Positions 24,802 through 33,593 of a stretch of DNA of 59,046 nucleotides are shown piece after piece. A program made the position numbers and the translations under genes. The stretch's first letter is position 1. Each line of letters begins with the position of its first letter. Under the pieces are notes generated by a model. That model had not been told where the DNA came from. It saw nothing but the letters and a program-made list of their open reading frames with translations, and did no database searches. Origin of the DNA: UBA6814 sp040753075 (GTDB taxonomy: Bacteria > Desulfobacterota > Desulfovibrionia > Desulfovibrionales > Desulfovibrionaceae); contig JBFMHA010000016.1 of the NCBI GenBank assembly GCA_040753075.1, forward strand, positions 1 through 59,046, written 5' to 3'.

Positions 24802-26502
24802 ATGGAGCTCACAGGGGCTCAGATATTTCTTGAGTGTCTGAAGAAGGAGGGAGTGCAGCACATCTTCGGTTTCCCGGGCGGCGTGGTCATCCCCATCTAC
24901 GACGAGCTGCCCAAGCACCCCGAAATCACCCACTACCTGGTCCGCCACGAACAGGGCGCGGCCCACATGGCCGACGGCTACGCCCGGGCCACGGGCAAGG
25001 TGGGCGTCTGCCTCGTGACCTCCGGTCCCGGGGCCACCAATACCGTCACCGGCATCGCCACCGCCTACATGGACTCCATTCCCATGGTGGTGTTCACCGG
25101 CCAGGTCCCGGTGAACCTCATCGGCAACGACGCCTTCCAGGAAGTGGACATCGTGGGCATCACCCGCCCCTGCACCAAGCACAACTACCTGGTCAAGGAC
25201 GTGACCAAGCTGGCCCAGACCATCAAGGAGGCCTTCTACCTGGCGTCCTCGGGCCGGCCCGGCCCGGTTCTGGTGGACCTGCCCAAGGACGTGCTCACGG
25301 CCAAGGCCGAGTTCAAGTACCCCCGTTCGGTCTCCATCCGCAGCTACAAGCCGCACATGAACCCCAGCGTGCCCCAGATCCGCAAGGCCCTGGACCTCAT
25401 CCGGCAGGCGGAGCGTCCCCTGTTCTACACCGGCGGCGGGGTCATCACCTCCAACGCCGCTTCCGAGCTCACCTGGCTGGCCAGGAAGCTCAACATTCCG
25501 GTGGCCTCCACCCTCATGGGCCTGGGAGCCTTCCCGGGCAACGACCCCCTGTGGCTGGGCATGCTGGGCATGCACGGCACCTACTACGCCAACAAGGCCA
25601 TCCAGGAATGCGACGTGCTCATCGCCGTGGGCGCGCGCTTCGACGACCGGGTCACGGGCAAGCTCTCCACCTTCGCCCCCCACGCCAAGATCGTGCACAT
25701 GGACATCGACCCCACCTCCATCCGCAAGAACGTGAAGGTGGACGTGCCCATCGTGGCCGACTGCAAGCAGGCGCTCAAGGCCCTGCGGGACGAGGCCGAG
25801 CCCAACCTCAAGAAGAAGGACTGGCTGCGGCCCCACGCCAAGTGGATCAAGCAGATCGCCGCCTGGCGCAAGGACCATCCCCTGACCTACGTGAAGGACC
25901 CGGAAGGCAAGATCATCAAGCCCCAGCAGGTGGTGGAGGCCATCTACGACCTGACCAAGGGCGACGCCATCATCACCACCGAGGTGGGCCAGAACCAGAT
26001 GTGGGCGGCCCAGTTCTACAACTACCACAAGCCGCGCACCCTGCTCACCTCGGGCGGGCTGGGCACCATGGGCTACGGGTTCCCCGCGGCCATCGGGGCC
26101 AAGGCCGCCTTCCCCGACAAGCTGGTCATCGACGTGGCCGGCGACGGCTCCATCCAGATGTGCATCCAGGAGATGGCCACCGCGGTGTGCTACGGCTTCG
26201 ACGTGAAGATCGTGATCCTGAACAACGGCTACCTGGGCATGGTTCGCCAGTGGCAGGAGTTGTTCTACGACAAGAACTACTGCGCCACCTGCATGGACTT
26301 CCAGCCGGACTTCGTGAAGCTGGCCGAATCCTACGGCGCGGCGGGCTTCCGCATCACCGACCCGGCCAAGATCAAGAGCACCCTCAAGGAGGCCTTCGCG
26401 GTCAAGAAGCCGGTCATCGTGGACGTGGCCTGCGCCCAGGAGGAGAACGTGTATCCCATGGTGCCGGCCGGGGCCTCCCTGTCGGAAATGCTCTTGGTGT
26501 AG
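24802..26502 (+). CDS. ilvB: Acetolactate synthase large (catalytic) subunit
   Basis: First common enzyme of valine, leucine and isoleucine synthesis: condenses pyruvate with pyruvate or 2-oxobutyrate using ThDP and FAD. 566 aa, normal. Visible are the catalytic Glu in LVRHEQGAAHMADGYARATG, GPGATNTVTGIATAYMDSIP, the FAD-domain RFDDRVTGKLSTF, and the ThDP/Mg motif GDGSIQMCIQEMATAV ending in NNGYLGMVRQWQELFY. GGGAGGA precedes the ATG by 9 bases. Feedback regulation by valine would be through IlvN encoded next. Confidence 0.97.
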   Translation: MELTGAQIFLECLKKEGVQHIFGFPGGVVIPIYDELPKHPEITHYLVRHEQGAAHMADGYARATGKVGVCLVTSGPGATNTVTGIATAYMDSIPMVVFTGQVPVNLIGNDAFQEVDIVGITRPCTKHNYLVKDVTKLAQTIKEAFYLASSGRPGPVLVDLPKDVLTAKAEFKYPRSVSIRSYKPHMNPSVPQIRKALDLIRQAERPLFYTGGGVITSNAASELTWLARKLNIPVASTLMGLGAFPGNDPLWLGMLGMHGTYYANKAIQECDVLIAVGARFDDRVTGKLSTFAPHAKIVHMDIDPTSIRKNVKVDVPIVADCKQALKALRDEAEPNLKKKDWLRPHAKWIKQIAAWRKDHPLTYVKDPEGKIIKPQQVVEAIYDLTKGDAIITTEVGQNQMWAAQFYNYHKPRTLLTSGGLGTMGYGFPAAIGAKAAFPDKLVIDVAGDGSIQMCIQEMATAVCYGFDVKIVILNNGYLGMVRQWQELFYDKNYCATCMDFQPDFVKLAESYGAAGFRITDPAKIKSTLKEAFAVKKPVIVDVACAQEENVYPMVPAGASLSEMLLV

Positions 26503-26514
26503 GAGGAGGCCGCC

Positions 26515-26994
26515 ATGCGACACACCCTCTCCATCCTCGTGGAAAACGAGCCGGGCGTGCTCTCCCGGGTGGCCGGCCTGTTCTCGGGCCGCGGCTTCAA
26601 CATCGAGTCCCTGAACGTGGCCCCGACCCTGGAGGAGAACGTCTCCCTCATGACCATCTCCACCACCGGGGACGAGATCATCATCGAGCAGATCATCAAG
26701 CAGCTGCGCAAGCTGGTCACGGTCATCAAGGTCGTGGACATGAACGAGCACAAGACCGTGCAGCGCGAGATGGTGCTCCTCAAGGTCAATGCCGAGGATT
26801 CCCGCCGGGCCGAGGTGCTGCGCATCGTGGACATCTTCCGCTGCAAGGTGGTGGACGTCTCGGGCAGCGACCTCACGGTGGAGTCCACCGGCGACCAGGG
26901 CAAGATCGCCGCCCTCATCCAGCTGTTGGCCCGCTTCGGCATCAAGGAGATCGCCCGCACCGGGGTGGTGGCCATGAAGCGGAGCATGCAGTAG
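26515..26994 (+). CDS. ilvN: Acetolactate synthase small (regulatory) subunit
   Basis: A 159-aa ACT-domain protein that activates IlvB and confers feedback inhibition by branched-chain amino acids. The ACT domain opens HTLSILVENEPGVLSRVAGL with FSGRGFNIESLNVAPT, followed by the IIKQLRKLVTVIKVVDM strand. The second half (ELVLLKVN-type, here EMVLLKVNAEDSRRAEVLRI) and the GIKEIARTGVVAM end are typical of the longer IlvH/IlvN form. 12 bases downstream of ilvB. Confidence 0.96.
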   Translation: MRHTLSILVENEPGVLSRVAGLFSGRGFNIESLNVAPTLEENVSLMTISTTGDEIIIEQIIKQLRKLVTVIKVVDMNEHKTVQREMVLLKVNAEDSRRAEVLRIVDIFRCKVVDVSGSDLTVESTGDQGKIAALIQLLARFGIKEIARTGVVAMKRSMQ

Positions 26995-27024
26995 GGCCGG
27001 CGAGCCCCCTTCGACAATACCAAC

Positions 27025-27055
27025 CGCGGCCGGGAGGCGCATCCTCCCGGCCGCG
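27025..27055 (+). promoter_or_regulatory. Strong perfect hairpin in the ilvN-ilvC spacer
   Basis: CGCGGCCGGGAGG pairs perfectly with CCTCCCGGCCGCG (13 bp) across a CGCAT loop. It lies 17 bases before the ilvC start and has no T-run, so it is not a standard terminator. It could block readthrough partly, stop exonucleases or be a processing site that sets the ilvBN to ilvC ratio. It does not include the ilvC ribosome-binding site AGGAG. Confidence 0.6.
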
Positions 27056-27072
27056 CCATTCAGGAGAGCCCC

Positions 27073-28062
27073 ATGAAGATCTACTACGACAAGGACGCGG
27101 ACCTGAAACTCCTGGCCAAGAAGACCGTGGCCATCATCGGCTACGGCTCCCAGGGCCATGCCCATGCCCAGAACCTGCGGGATTCCGGGGTCAACGTGGT
27201 GGTGGGCCAGCGGCCGGGCGGCCCCAACTACGATCTGGCCAAGGAGCACGGTTTCGCCCCGGTGTCCGCGGCCCAGGCCGCCAAGCAGGCGGACATCATC
27301 ATGGTCCTCCTGCCCGACCAGCACCAGAAGGCGGTGTACGAGCAGGACATCCTGCCCAACCTGAAGAAGGGCAAGGCCCTGTTCTTCGCCCACGGCTTCA
27401 ACATCCACTTCGGCCAGATCCAGCCGCCCAAGGACGTGGACGTGTGCATGGTCGCGCCCAAGGGTCCCGGCCACCTGGTGCGCCGGGTGTACGCCGAGGG
27501 CGGGGGCGTGCCCTGCCTGGTGGCCATCCACCAGGACGCCACGGGCAAGGCCATGAAGGTCGCCCTGGCCTACGCCAAGGGCATCGGCGGCGCGCGCTCC
27601 GGAGTCATGGAGACCACCTTCCGGGAGGAGACCGAAACCGACCTGTTCGGCGAGCAGGTGGTGCTCTGCGGCGGCCTCACCTCCCTCATCCAGAAGGGCT
27701 TCGAAACCCTGGTGGAGGCCGGCTACCAGCCCGAGGTGGCCTATTTCGAGTGCCTGCACGAGGTGAAGCTCATCGTGGACCTGATCTACGAGGGCGGCCT
27801 GGCCAAGATGCGCCACTCCATCAGCGACACCGCCGAGTACGGCGACTTCACCCGCGGCCCGCGCATCGTGGGCGACGCGGCCAAGGCCGAGATGAAGAAG
27901 GTGCTGGCCGAGATACAGACCGGCGTGTTCGCCAAGGAGTTCATCCTGGAGAACCAGGCCAACCAGGCCCAGCTCAAGGCCTGCCGCCGCCTGTCCGCCG
28001 AGCACCCCATCGAGGTGGTCGGCGCCAAGCTGCGCGGCATGATGAGCTGGCTCAAGAAGTAG
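27073..28062 (+). CDS. ilvC: Ketol-acid reductoisomerase
   Basis: Second step of branched-chain amino acid synthesis: Mg-dependent alkyl shift then NADPH reduction of acetolactate. A 329-aa class I (short) enzyme. Visible are the Rossmann motif VAIIGYGSQGHAHAQNLRDS with the VVGQRPGG cofactor loop, PKGPGHLVRRVYAEGGGVP, and the C-terminal helical-domain metal ligands around ETETDLFGEQVVLCGGL and FECLHEVKLIVDLIYEGG. Cofactor preference (NADH or NADPH) cannot be stated safely. Followed by a strong terminator. Confidence 0.97.
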   Translation: MKIYYDKDADLKLLAKKTVAIIGYGSQGHAHAQNLRDSGVNVVVGQRPGGPNYDLAKEHGFAPVSAAQAAKQADIIMVLLPDQHQKAVYEQDILPNLKKGKALFFAHGFNIHFGQIQPPKDVDVCMVAPKGPGHLVRRVYAEGGGVPCLVAIHQDATGKAMKVALAYAKGIGGARSGVMETTFREETETDLFGEQVVLCGGLTSLIQKGFETLVEAGYQPEVAYFECLHEVKLIVDLIYEGGLAKMRHSISDTAEYGDFTRGPRIVGDAAKAEMKKVLAEIQTGVFAKEFILENQANQAQLKACRRLSAEHPIEVVGAKLRGMMSWLKK

Positions 28063-28086
28063 CGCCAGACGCATTGCGCGACAAGG

Positions 28087-28121
28087 AAGGCCGCCTCCCT
28101 GCTGGGGGGCGGCCTTTGTCG
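28087..28121 (+). terminator. Rho-independent terminator of the ilv operon
   Basis: AAGGCCGCCTCCC and GGGGGGCGGCCTT form a 13-bp stem (one G-T pair) with a TGCT loop, followed by TGTCGTTT. Located 24 bases after ilvC and just before the convergent WavE-like gene. Confidence 0.82.
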
Positions 28122-28122
28122 T

Positions 28123-29337
28123 TTACTTGGCCGGGGCAGGATGTCCGCGGACGCTGTTTCCCGCCCCGCGCACAACTGCGAAAGGAAGCTGAGGGCCGGT
28201 TATCGTGCTGAGCTTGGCGACAAAGTCCTCCGCCATGGGGTGGGGACAGGCCAGGGTATCCCGGAAGGCGGAATGGAAGGCGTAGGACGAGACCTCGTCG
28301 AATACCGACCGGAACCGGCGATACATCCGGTCCTCCTTGAGGTCGCCGTTGACGAAGGCGGACAGCCAGGCGTCGTTGCGGGCATTGATGAAGAAATTGT
28401 CTGGCTGGCCAGTGTTGTTGTGCAAAAGGAACCTGCCCGAGGTGCTCGGGTGCAGCAGTTCGGCAAGGCTGCCGCCGGCCAGCGCGGCGCGGCTGACGGC
28501 CATGGGCTCTTCGCTGCAGAAGCTCGAACTCATCCCGACGTGGAAATAGCGGCCGAGGATGGCCCACCAGGTCATGAGCAGGCCAAGGCCGAAAGAATGG
28601 GAGGTGGTCAGGGCCAGGATGCCCTCGGTGAGCTTGATTCCCGCCGGGCTCAGCGGACTGTGCCGGTGGGCGCCTTCTCCGGGCGGTGCGTACCGGATCG
28701 GACTGCTGCATCGCCGGAAATACGCCTCGGTGATCGGAAAGCTGCCCAGGAACGGGGAGCCGAAAAGCCGCTCCTCCGGGGTCCATACCAGCCGGTTGTA
28801 CATGCAGCAGTAGCGCAGGAGGTCGTTCAGGTCGATCAGCCTCTGCAGGTCGCTCCGCTTTCCGTAGTACTCGAAGTCGGAAGCGAAAAACGGCGAGAAG
28901 AGGAACGCCTCCGACACGGCGATGCGCTCCTCGAAGAGATCGGGAAAGCCGGGATAGGCGTCGCGGTCCGGCGCAAGGTCATGGCGGAAGAGACCTTCCC
29001 ACAGGGCTGTCGTCATGTTCTTGTCGGTTCTGGTCTTGAGCACGTACGCGTTTTCCGGGCACAGCTCCAATCCCAGCCGGATCTGTTTGGACTGCCGGTA
29101 GAGATTGCCCCATTCCAGGTCGCCGGGGTCGGCGGTCTCCACCGTTGCGATGTCGTATCGTTCGAGCAGACGGCGCAACCCCGGATGGGCGTCGATCTCG
29201 CCGAACCAGGTGGAGAGGACGATGCCCTGCACCACGCCGCGCTCGCGGAGCGACCGGAAATGGATCACGGTTCGGGTGAACTGATCCAGGTTGCGCACCG
29301 CGCCACAGATGACACACCAATTCTCGCGCATGGCCAT
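28123..29337 (-). CDS. WavE-like polysaccharide glycosyltransferase
   Basis: A 404-aa protein from the ATG at 29337, five bases after GGAGGGG. The N-terminal half matches the WavE/LPS-synthesis pattern: VICGAVRNLDQFTRTVIHFR, GIVLSTWFGEIDAHPG, the ETADPGDLEWGNLYRQSKQI stretch and the YVLKTRTDKNMT acceptor/donor core with an R-T-D motif. WavE proteins take part in LPS or capsule core assembly. The C-terminal half is less conserved. It is divergent from the nucleotidyltransferase genes at 29512-32383 and probably acts in the same surface-glycan pathway. Confidence 0.72.
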   Translation of the reverse strand: MAMRENWCVICGAVRNLDQFTRTVIHFRSLRERGVVQGIVLSTWFGEIDAHPGLRRLLERYDIATVETADPGDLEWGNLYRQSKQIRLGLELCPENAYVLKTRTDKNMTTALWEGLFRHDLAPDRDAYPGFPDLFEERIAVSEAFLFSPFFASDFEYYGKRSDLQRLIDLNDLLRYCCMYNRLVWTPEERLFGSPFLGSFPITEAYFRRCSSPIRYAPPGEGAHRHSPLSPAGIKLTEGILALTTSHSFGLGLLMTWWAILGRYFHVGMSSSFCSEEPMAVSRAALAGGSLAELLHPSTSGRFLLHNNTGQPDNFFINARNDAWLSAFVNGDLKEDRMYRRFRSVFDEVSSYAFHSAFRDTLACPHPMAEDFVAKLSTITGPQLPFAVVRGAGNSVRGHPAPAK

Positions 29338-29511
29338 TCCATCCCCTCCGAAATCCTGCGAAAACACATGCTCGGGTCTTCAAGCAAGAAACCTGCCATG
29401 CCTCAGAACCGTGGCCGGCATTTTTTTTGCTAGCCGCTTGGACGACGGCATGCACGGCCCTTGAGGCCGGCGGCCGTACGCAAGCTGGCAAGGCCAGGGC
29501 TGGAGGATGGC

Positions 29512-29904
29512 ATGAAGCGTATCGTGATGGACGTAGACGGGACATTGACGCTCCCCGGATCGGAGTCCTACGCCGCCGCGTTGCCCAACCCCCCGGTGGT
29601 GACCCGCCTGAGGGAGTACCAGGCGGCCGGATTCACCATCGTCCTTCACACCAGCCGCAACATGCGCACCTACGGCAACAACCTGGGCCTCATCACCGCT
29701 CGCACCCTCCCGGTGCTGCTCGCCTGGCTGGCCGAGCACGACATCCCTTATGACGAGATCCACCTGGGCAAACCCTGGTGTGGCGAGGACGGGTTCTACG
29801 TGGACGACAGGGCGGTGCGTCCCGCGGAGTTCGCCTCTCTGGAGCCGGACCAACTCCGTCGGCTCTTGGGGTCGGAAGCACGGTCGGAGGGGGGGAGGGG
29901 ATGA
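29512..29904 (+). CDS. HAD-family capsule biosynthesis phosphatase (EcbF/BcbF-like)
   Basis: A 130-aa capless HAD phosphatase. The ATG at 29512 has GGAGG 5 bases upstream. Motif I is RIVMDVDGTLTLPG, motif II HTSRNMRTYGNNLGLIT, followed by YDEIHLGKPWCGEDGFYVDD, which contains the conserved Lys and terminal acids; this layout is that of the TIGR01689-type capsule phosphatases. Its ATGA junction with the next gene shows translational coupling. Substrate is probably a phosphorylated capsule precursor. Confidence 0.85.
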   Translation: MKRIVMDVDGTLTLPGSESYAAALPNPPVVTRLREYQAAGFTIVLHTSRNMRTYGNNLGLITARTLPVLLAWLAEHDIPYDEIHLGKPWCGEDGFYVDDRAVRPAEFASLEPDQLRRLLGSEARSEGGRG

Positions 29905-30656
29905 TCGTCATCCCCATGGCCGGGTTGTCCAGTCGTTTCTTCCGCGCTGGATACCAGGTCCCCAAGTACATGCTCCCGGCCCGCGGGCGCAGCGTGTTCC
30001 GCTGGGCCGTGGAGAGCTTCGCCCGGTATTTCGGCCAGGAGCGCTTCCTGTTCGTGCTGCGCGACGTGGCCGGGACCCTGGATTTCGCGTGCGCGGAGTG
30101 TCGGGCCATGGGGCTGGGCCGGGCCGTGTTCGTGACCCTGGACGCCCCCACCCGGGGCCAGGCCGACACCGTGCGCCTGGGCCTCGAACTGTCCGGCGCG
30201 GAACCGTGCGAACCGCTCACCGTCTTCAACATCGACACGTTCCGGCCGGGATTCCGGCACCCGGAGTGGCTGGAGCAGGGGGTGAGCTATCTGGAGGTCT
30301 TCACCGGGCCGGGCGAAGGCTGGTCCTTTGCCGAACCCGATCCTGCCCGGCCGGGATACGTTCTGCGCACCGCCGAGAAGCAGCGCATCAGCGACCTGTG
30401 CAGCAACGGACTGTACCATTTCTCCCGGACCGCCCTGTTCCTTGACGCCGTGGCCCGGCAAGCCGCGCTGCCGCCAGGAGAGTTGCTGGCCGGGGAACTC
30501 TATGTGGCTCCGCTCTACAACGAGCTCATCGCCGCCGGCCATCAGGTGCGCTACCGCCAGGTCGGGCAGGACGAGGTGGTGTTCTGCGGCGTGCCCGAAG
30601 AATATGAAGCGTTTTGCGCCCAGCCCGGGTCTGCGCCGGGAAAGGAGGCCGCGTGA
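29901..30656 (+). CDS. Sugar-phosphate nucleotidyltransferase-like protein
   Basis: A 251-aa protein, start fixed by the ATGA overlap. The GT-A/nucleotidyltransferase N-terminus is clear: MIVIPMAGLSSRFFRAGYQV with the loop GLSSRF and the Lys in PKYMLPARGRSVFRW. A metal-site type Asp appears in TVFNIDTFRPGF, and a later YHFSRTALFLDAV closes the fold. It would activate a phosphorylated alcohol or sugar as an NDP derivative. The exact substrate is unknown. GTGA overlap with the next gene. Confidence 0.78.
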   Translation: MIVIPMAGLSSRFFRAGYQVPKYMLPARGRSVFRWAVESFARYFGQERFLFVLRDVAGTLDFACAECRAMGLGRAVFVTLDAPTRGQADTVRLGLELSGAEPCEPLTVFNIDTFRPGFRHPEWLEQGVSYLEVFTGPGEGWSFAEPDPARPGYVLRTAEKQRISDLCSNGLYHFSRTALFLDAVARQAALPPGELLAGELYVAPLYNELIAAGHQVRYRQVGQDEVVFCGVPEEYEAFCAQPGSAPGKEAA

Positions 30657-32383
30657 TCCTTATAACCTCCGGAACCTACGTGGGGCAGGAGATCGCCTCT
30701 GAACTGGGGCTGCTCCCGCCGGCCTTCCTGCCGGCCGGAAACCGGAGACTGTTCGAACTCCAGGCAGAGTTGCTGCGCGAAGCCGGAGAGGACCTCTGCC
30801 TGAGCCTGCCCGAGGACTTCGACCTGTGCGAGCACGACCGGCGTCTGCTGGAGCGGGCGGAAGTGACGGTGATCCGGGTTCCGGCGGGCCTGTCCCTGGG
30901 CGAGAGCGTGCGCCACGTCCTGTGCTGCATGCTGCCCTTGTCCGGCCCCCTGCGCATCCTGCACGGCGACACCCTGATCTGGGACATCCCCTTCGCCCTG
31001 CGTGACGTCGTGTCCGTGGGCCGCACCGACGCCTTCTATTCCTGGGCCGAGGCCCAGCCCTCCGAGGACGGCGGGGTGCGCATCGTGGAGGGCATGCCGG
31101 GAGGCGAGTTCCGTCGGGAGGTGCTGTCCGGGTATTTCTGCTTCAGCGACCCGTACGCCTTCGTTGAGGCGCTGACCCGGAGCCGGGGGCGATTCATCGA
31201 CGCCCTGAACCTGTATGCCGCGAACCGGCGGCTCCTTCCGGTCAATACCGGCTCCTGGCTGGATTTCGGCCATCTCCAGACCTATTACCGCTCCAAGGCC
31301 GCCCTCACCACGGAGCGGGAGTTCAATTCCCTGGAGGTGTCCCGGCGGACGGTGTGCAAGAGCGGCCGCAAGCCCGAGAAGATCCGCGCCGAGGGCCGCT
31401 GGTACGCCAGGGCGCCGGAGGGCCTGCGCCTCTACCTGCCTTCACTGCTCGGGATGGAGGACAGCGGCGCCGCCTGCGCCTACCGGCTAGAATACCTGTA
31501 TTTCTCTACGCTGAGCGAACTGTACGTGTTCGGCCGCCTGCCCCTGTTCATGTGGGAGACGATCTTCCATTCCTGCGGTGAGTTCCTGGCCCTCTGCCGG
31601 GAGACCCTGTCTCCGGAGGAACGGATACGGCCCGAGGACCTGCCCGACCTGTACCTGGGCAAGACCCTGGCGCGGCTGGAGGATTTCGCCCGGCAACGGG
31701 AGGTGGATCTGGGGCGGGAGTGGCGCTACGCCGGACGGCCGACGCCGAGCCTGGAGCGCCTGGCCCGCCTGGCGTCCGAGGCCGTTCCCCGGCTAACAGA
31801 ACAGGACCTGGCCATCCTGCACGGGGACTTCTGCTTCAGCAACATCCTCTACGACTTCCGACACGCCACCATCAAGACCATAGACCCCCGGGGACTGGCG
31901 ACCGGCGGCGCGGCGCGCATGGCCGGGGACCGACGCTACGACGTGGCCAAGCTGTACCACTCGGTCAAGGGCAAGTACGATTTCATCAAGGCCGACCGCT
32001 ACGTTCTGGGCCGCGACGGCGAGCGGGGACTTACCCTGGAGTTTCCGGCGGAGGAGTACACCCGCCGGATCGACGACCTGTTCACCGGCATGCGCCTGGG
32101 CGGAGACATGTGCGACCAGCGGACCATCCTGGCAGTGGTGGTGCACCTGTTCCTGTCCATGCTGCCCCTGCACGCCGACCGGCCGGATCACCAGGACGCC
32201 ATGCTGGCCAATGCGCTGCGCTTGTTCTTGGAGCTGGAGAACGGCGCCGGCGTCCGCGGTCCGGTACGTTGTCTGCGGGGAGGCGGACGACTGGCCGCAG
32301 CAACTGTCGGCGAGACCCCGGCCCTTGCGCAGGGCGCATCCTGGGAGGCGGCCCCAACGACCGCCTCGCACCGGGGAGAGTGA
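30653..32383 (+). CDS. Bifunctional nucleotidyltransferase-like / choline-kinase-like (APH-fold) protein
   Basis: A 576-aa fusion beginning at a GTG shared with the previous stop, 5 bases after AGGAGG. Residues 1-225 form a nucleotidyltransferase-like domain (LPAGNRRLFELQAELLREAG, ILHGDTLIWDIPFA, WLDFGHLQTYYRSKAAL), although the usual N-terminal GxGTR loop is not intact. Residues about 260-525 are an aminoglycoside/choline kinase fold with the catalytic ILHGDFCFSNILYD (HGDxxxxN) and metal motif IKTIDPRG. A disordered Gly/Ala tail ends the protein. The pair of activities suggests phosphorylation and NDP activation of one capsule substituent. Confidence 0.72.
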   Translation: MILITSGTYVGQEIASELGLLPPAFLPAGNRRLFELQAELLREAGEDLCLSLPEDFDLCEHDRRLLERAEVTVIRVPAGLSLGESVRHVLCCMLPLSGPLRILHGDTLIWDIPFALRDVVSVGRTDAFYSWAEAQPSEDGGVRIVEGMPGGEFRREVLSGYFCFSDPYAFVEALTRSRGRFIDALNLYAANRRLLPVNTGSWLDFGHLQTYYRSKAALTTEREFNSLEVSRRTVCKSGRKPEKIRAEGRWYARAPEGLRLYLPSLLGMEDSGAACAYRLEYLYFSTLSELYVFGRLPLFMWETIFHSCGEFLALCRETLSPEERIRPEDLPDLYLGKTLARLEDFARQREVDLGREWRYAGRPTPSLERLARLASEAVPRLTEQDLAILHGDFCFSNILYDFRHATIKTIDPRGLATGGAARMAGDRRYDVAKLYHSVKGKYDFIKADRYVLGRDGERGLTLEFPAEEYTRRIDDLFTGMRLGGDMCDQRTILAVVVHLFLSMLPLHADRPDHQDAMLANALRLFLELENGAGVRGPVRCLRGGGRLAAATVGETPALAQGASWEAAPTTASHRGE

Positions 32384-32426
32384 CGGCGGAACGGCGAGGC
32401 GCCAGGACGGATTCGGCAATGTCCCG

Positions 32427-32891
32427 TCAGAGCGAGGCCATGCGCTGGTCGGTGTGCACCAGCCGGGCCGCGGTGACCCGGAACAGGTGCTCCATGATCC
32501 GGTAGAGGGTCTCGCCGGGCAGCTTGCCCAGGCGCTTGACGTTCAGGCCGAAGATGGTGGCCGTGTCCTTGGTGAGCACGTTGGCGGTGCGCGGGGTGTC
32601 CAGGAACGCGCCGATTTCGCCCACGATGCCCGGGGCCTTGACCACCGCCAGGGGCTTGCCCTGCTTCTCCACCAGCACCGCGCCGCGGATGAGCACGAAC
32701 ATGGTGCTCTCCATGCTGCCCTCGTGGATGAGGGGAGTGCCGGCCGGGCACTCCATCCAGTTGCCGAAGGACAGCACCAGGCGCAGCTCCTCGTCGTCCC
32801 CGAACAGGGAGAAGAAGGGAATCTTGCGCAGGGCCGCGCATTTTTCATCGCTGCCGGCGGCTTTCTCGCCGGAGTTGGTGTAGACTTTCAT
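32427..32891 (-). CDS. Cyclic-nucleotide-binding-domain protein
   Basis: A 154-aa single-domain protein of the CRP/cNMP-binding fold with no DNA-binding helix-turn-helix. Start at the ATG at 32891, 5 bases after GGAG. The beta-roll shows CPAGTPLIHEGSMESTMFVL, then a phosphate-binding cassette GEIGAFLDTPRTANV (Gly-Glu and Arg equivalents of the cAMP-contact residues). The C-terminal helix extends to RLVHTDQRM. It may respond to a cyclic nucleotide or simply scaffold. Convergent with the capsule operon and divergent from the membrane protein at 33083. Confidence 0.83.
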   Translation of the reverse strand: MKVYTNSGEKAAGSDEKCAALRKIPFFSLFGDDEELRLVLSFGNWMECPAGTPLIHEGSMESTMFVLIRGAVLVEKQGKPLAVVKAPGIVGEIGAFLDTPRTANVLTKDTATIFGLNVKRLGKLPGETLYRIMEHLFRVTAARLVHTDQRMASL

Positions 32892-33082
32892 GTCCGCTCC
32901 GGGGCTGGTTTCGATAGGGGCAGTAAATCCTTTCATACCCGGCCTGGGGCTGCGGTGCAAGACCGCACGGAAAGCGCGGGGAAAGGCATTGACGGCAACC
33001 GGACCGAGCTTGCTATAGTGTCGCCAAGGCCGACATGGACCCCCGCGGCGGGCGGGGCAAACCTGGTTTCAAGGAGGACGCC

Positions 33083-33535
33083 ATGCTTGGCATCGAGAAG
33101 CGAATCCGTGAGATGTACGGCGAGGGATACGACGAAGAGACGCTCAAGAAGCTCCAGGGCAACGGAACCAGCCTGGGAATCATCTCCCTGGTCATCGCCG
33201 CGGTGGCCCTGGTCCTGGCGGCCGGGGTGTATTTCCAGGACATCGGCGGCCAGGCCCGGAAGGCCGCGGCCTCGGCAGACCTGGCCCAGGCCCAGATGCG
33301 CGCCCTGGACGTGCGCCTGCGCAGCCTGGAAACCCAGAACGGCAACGTGCAGGGCATGCTCGTCAATTCCATGCTCAACGAGGTCAAGCAGAAGGCCGCG
33401 TTCCTGGCCTCGCAGCCCCTGACCCCGGCCCAGAAGGCCGCCCTGGCCGAGGCCCTGGCTCCCCTGGCCCCCCCGGCGCCCGCGTCCGAGGCCGCCCCGG
33501 CCCCGGCCGAACCCGCGGCGCAGCCCGCGCAGTAG
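33083..33535 (+). CDS. Membrane-anchored coiled-coil protein
   Basis: A 150-aa protein with AAGGAGG before the ATG at 33083. Residues about 27-50 form one transmembrane helix (LGIISLVIAAVALVLAAGVY), flanked by a short charged N-terminus. The following 60 residues are predicted coiled coil (ARKAAASADLAQAQMRALDV, LRSLETQNGNVQGM) and the end is an Ala/Pro-rich tail. No enzyme motif. Topology suggests a cell-envelope spacer protein of unknown role; family not recognised. Confidence 0.62.
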   Translation: MLGIEKRIREMYGEGYDEETLKKLQGNGTSLGIISLVIAAVALVLAAGVYFQDIGGQARKAAASADLAQAQMRALDVRLRSLETQNGNVQGMLVNSMLNEVKQKAAFLASQPLTPAQKAALAEALAPLAPPAPASEAAPAPAEPAAQPAQ

Positions 33536-33593
33536 GAGCAGTGGCGACACAGCACCCGACCGGCCGGGTCTCCGCCCAGGCGGAGGCCCGGCC

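Noticed and set aside
24763..28074. Very long minus-strand open frame opposite the ilv genes
   Set aside because: It is antisense to ilvB, ilvN and ilvC, has a His/Gly/Val/Leu-rich low-complexity translation and no family features. High GC codon bias leaves the opposite strand free of stops.
24834..28211. Long plus-strand frame through ilvB-ilvC in another phase
   Set aside because: Overlaps three well-supported genes; its product is Arg/Pro/Gly/His-rich and matches nothing.
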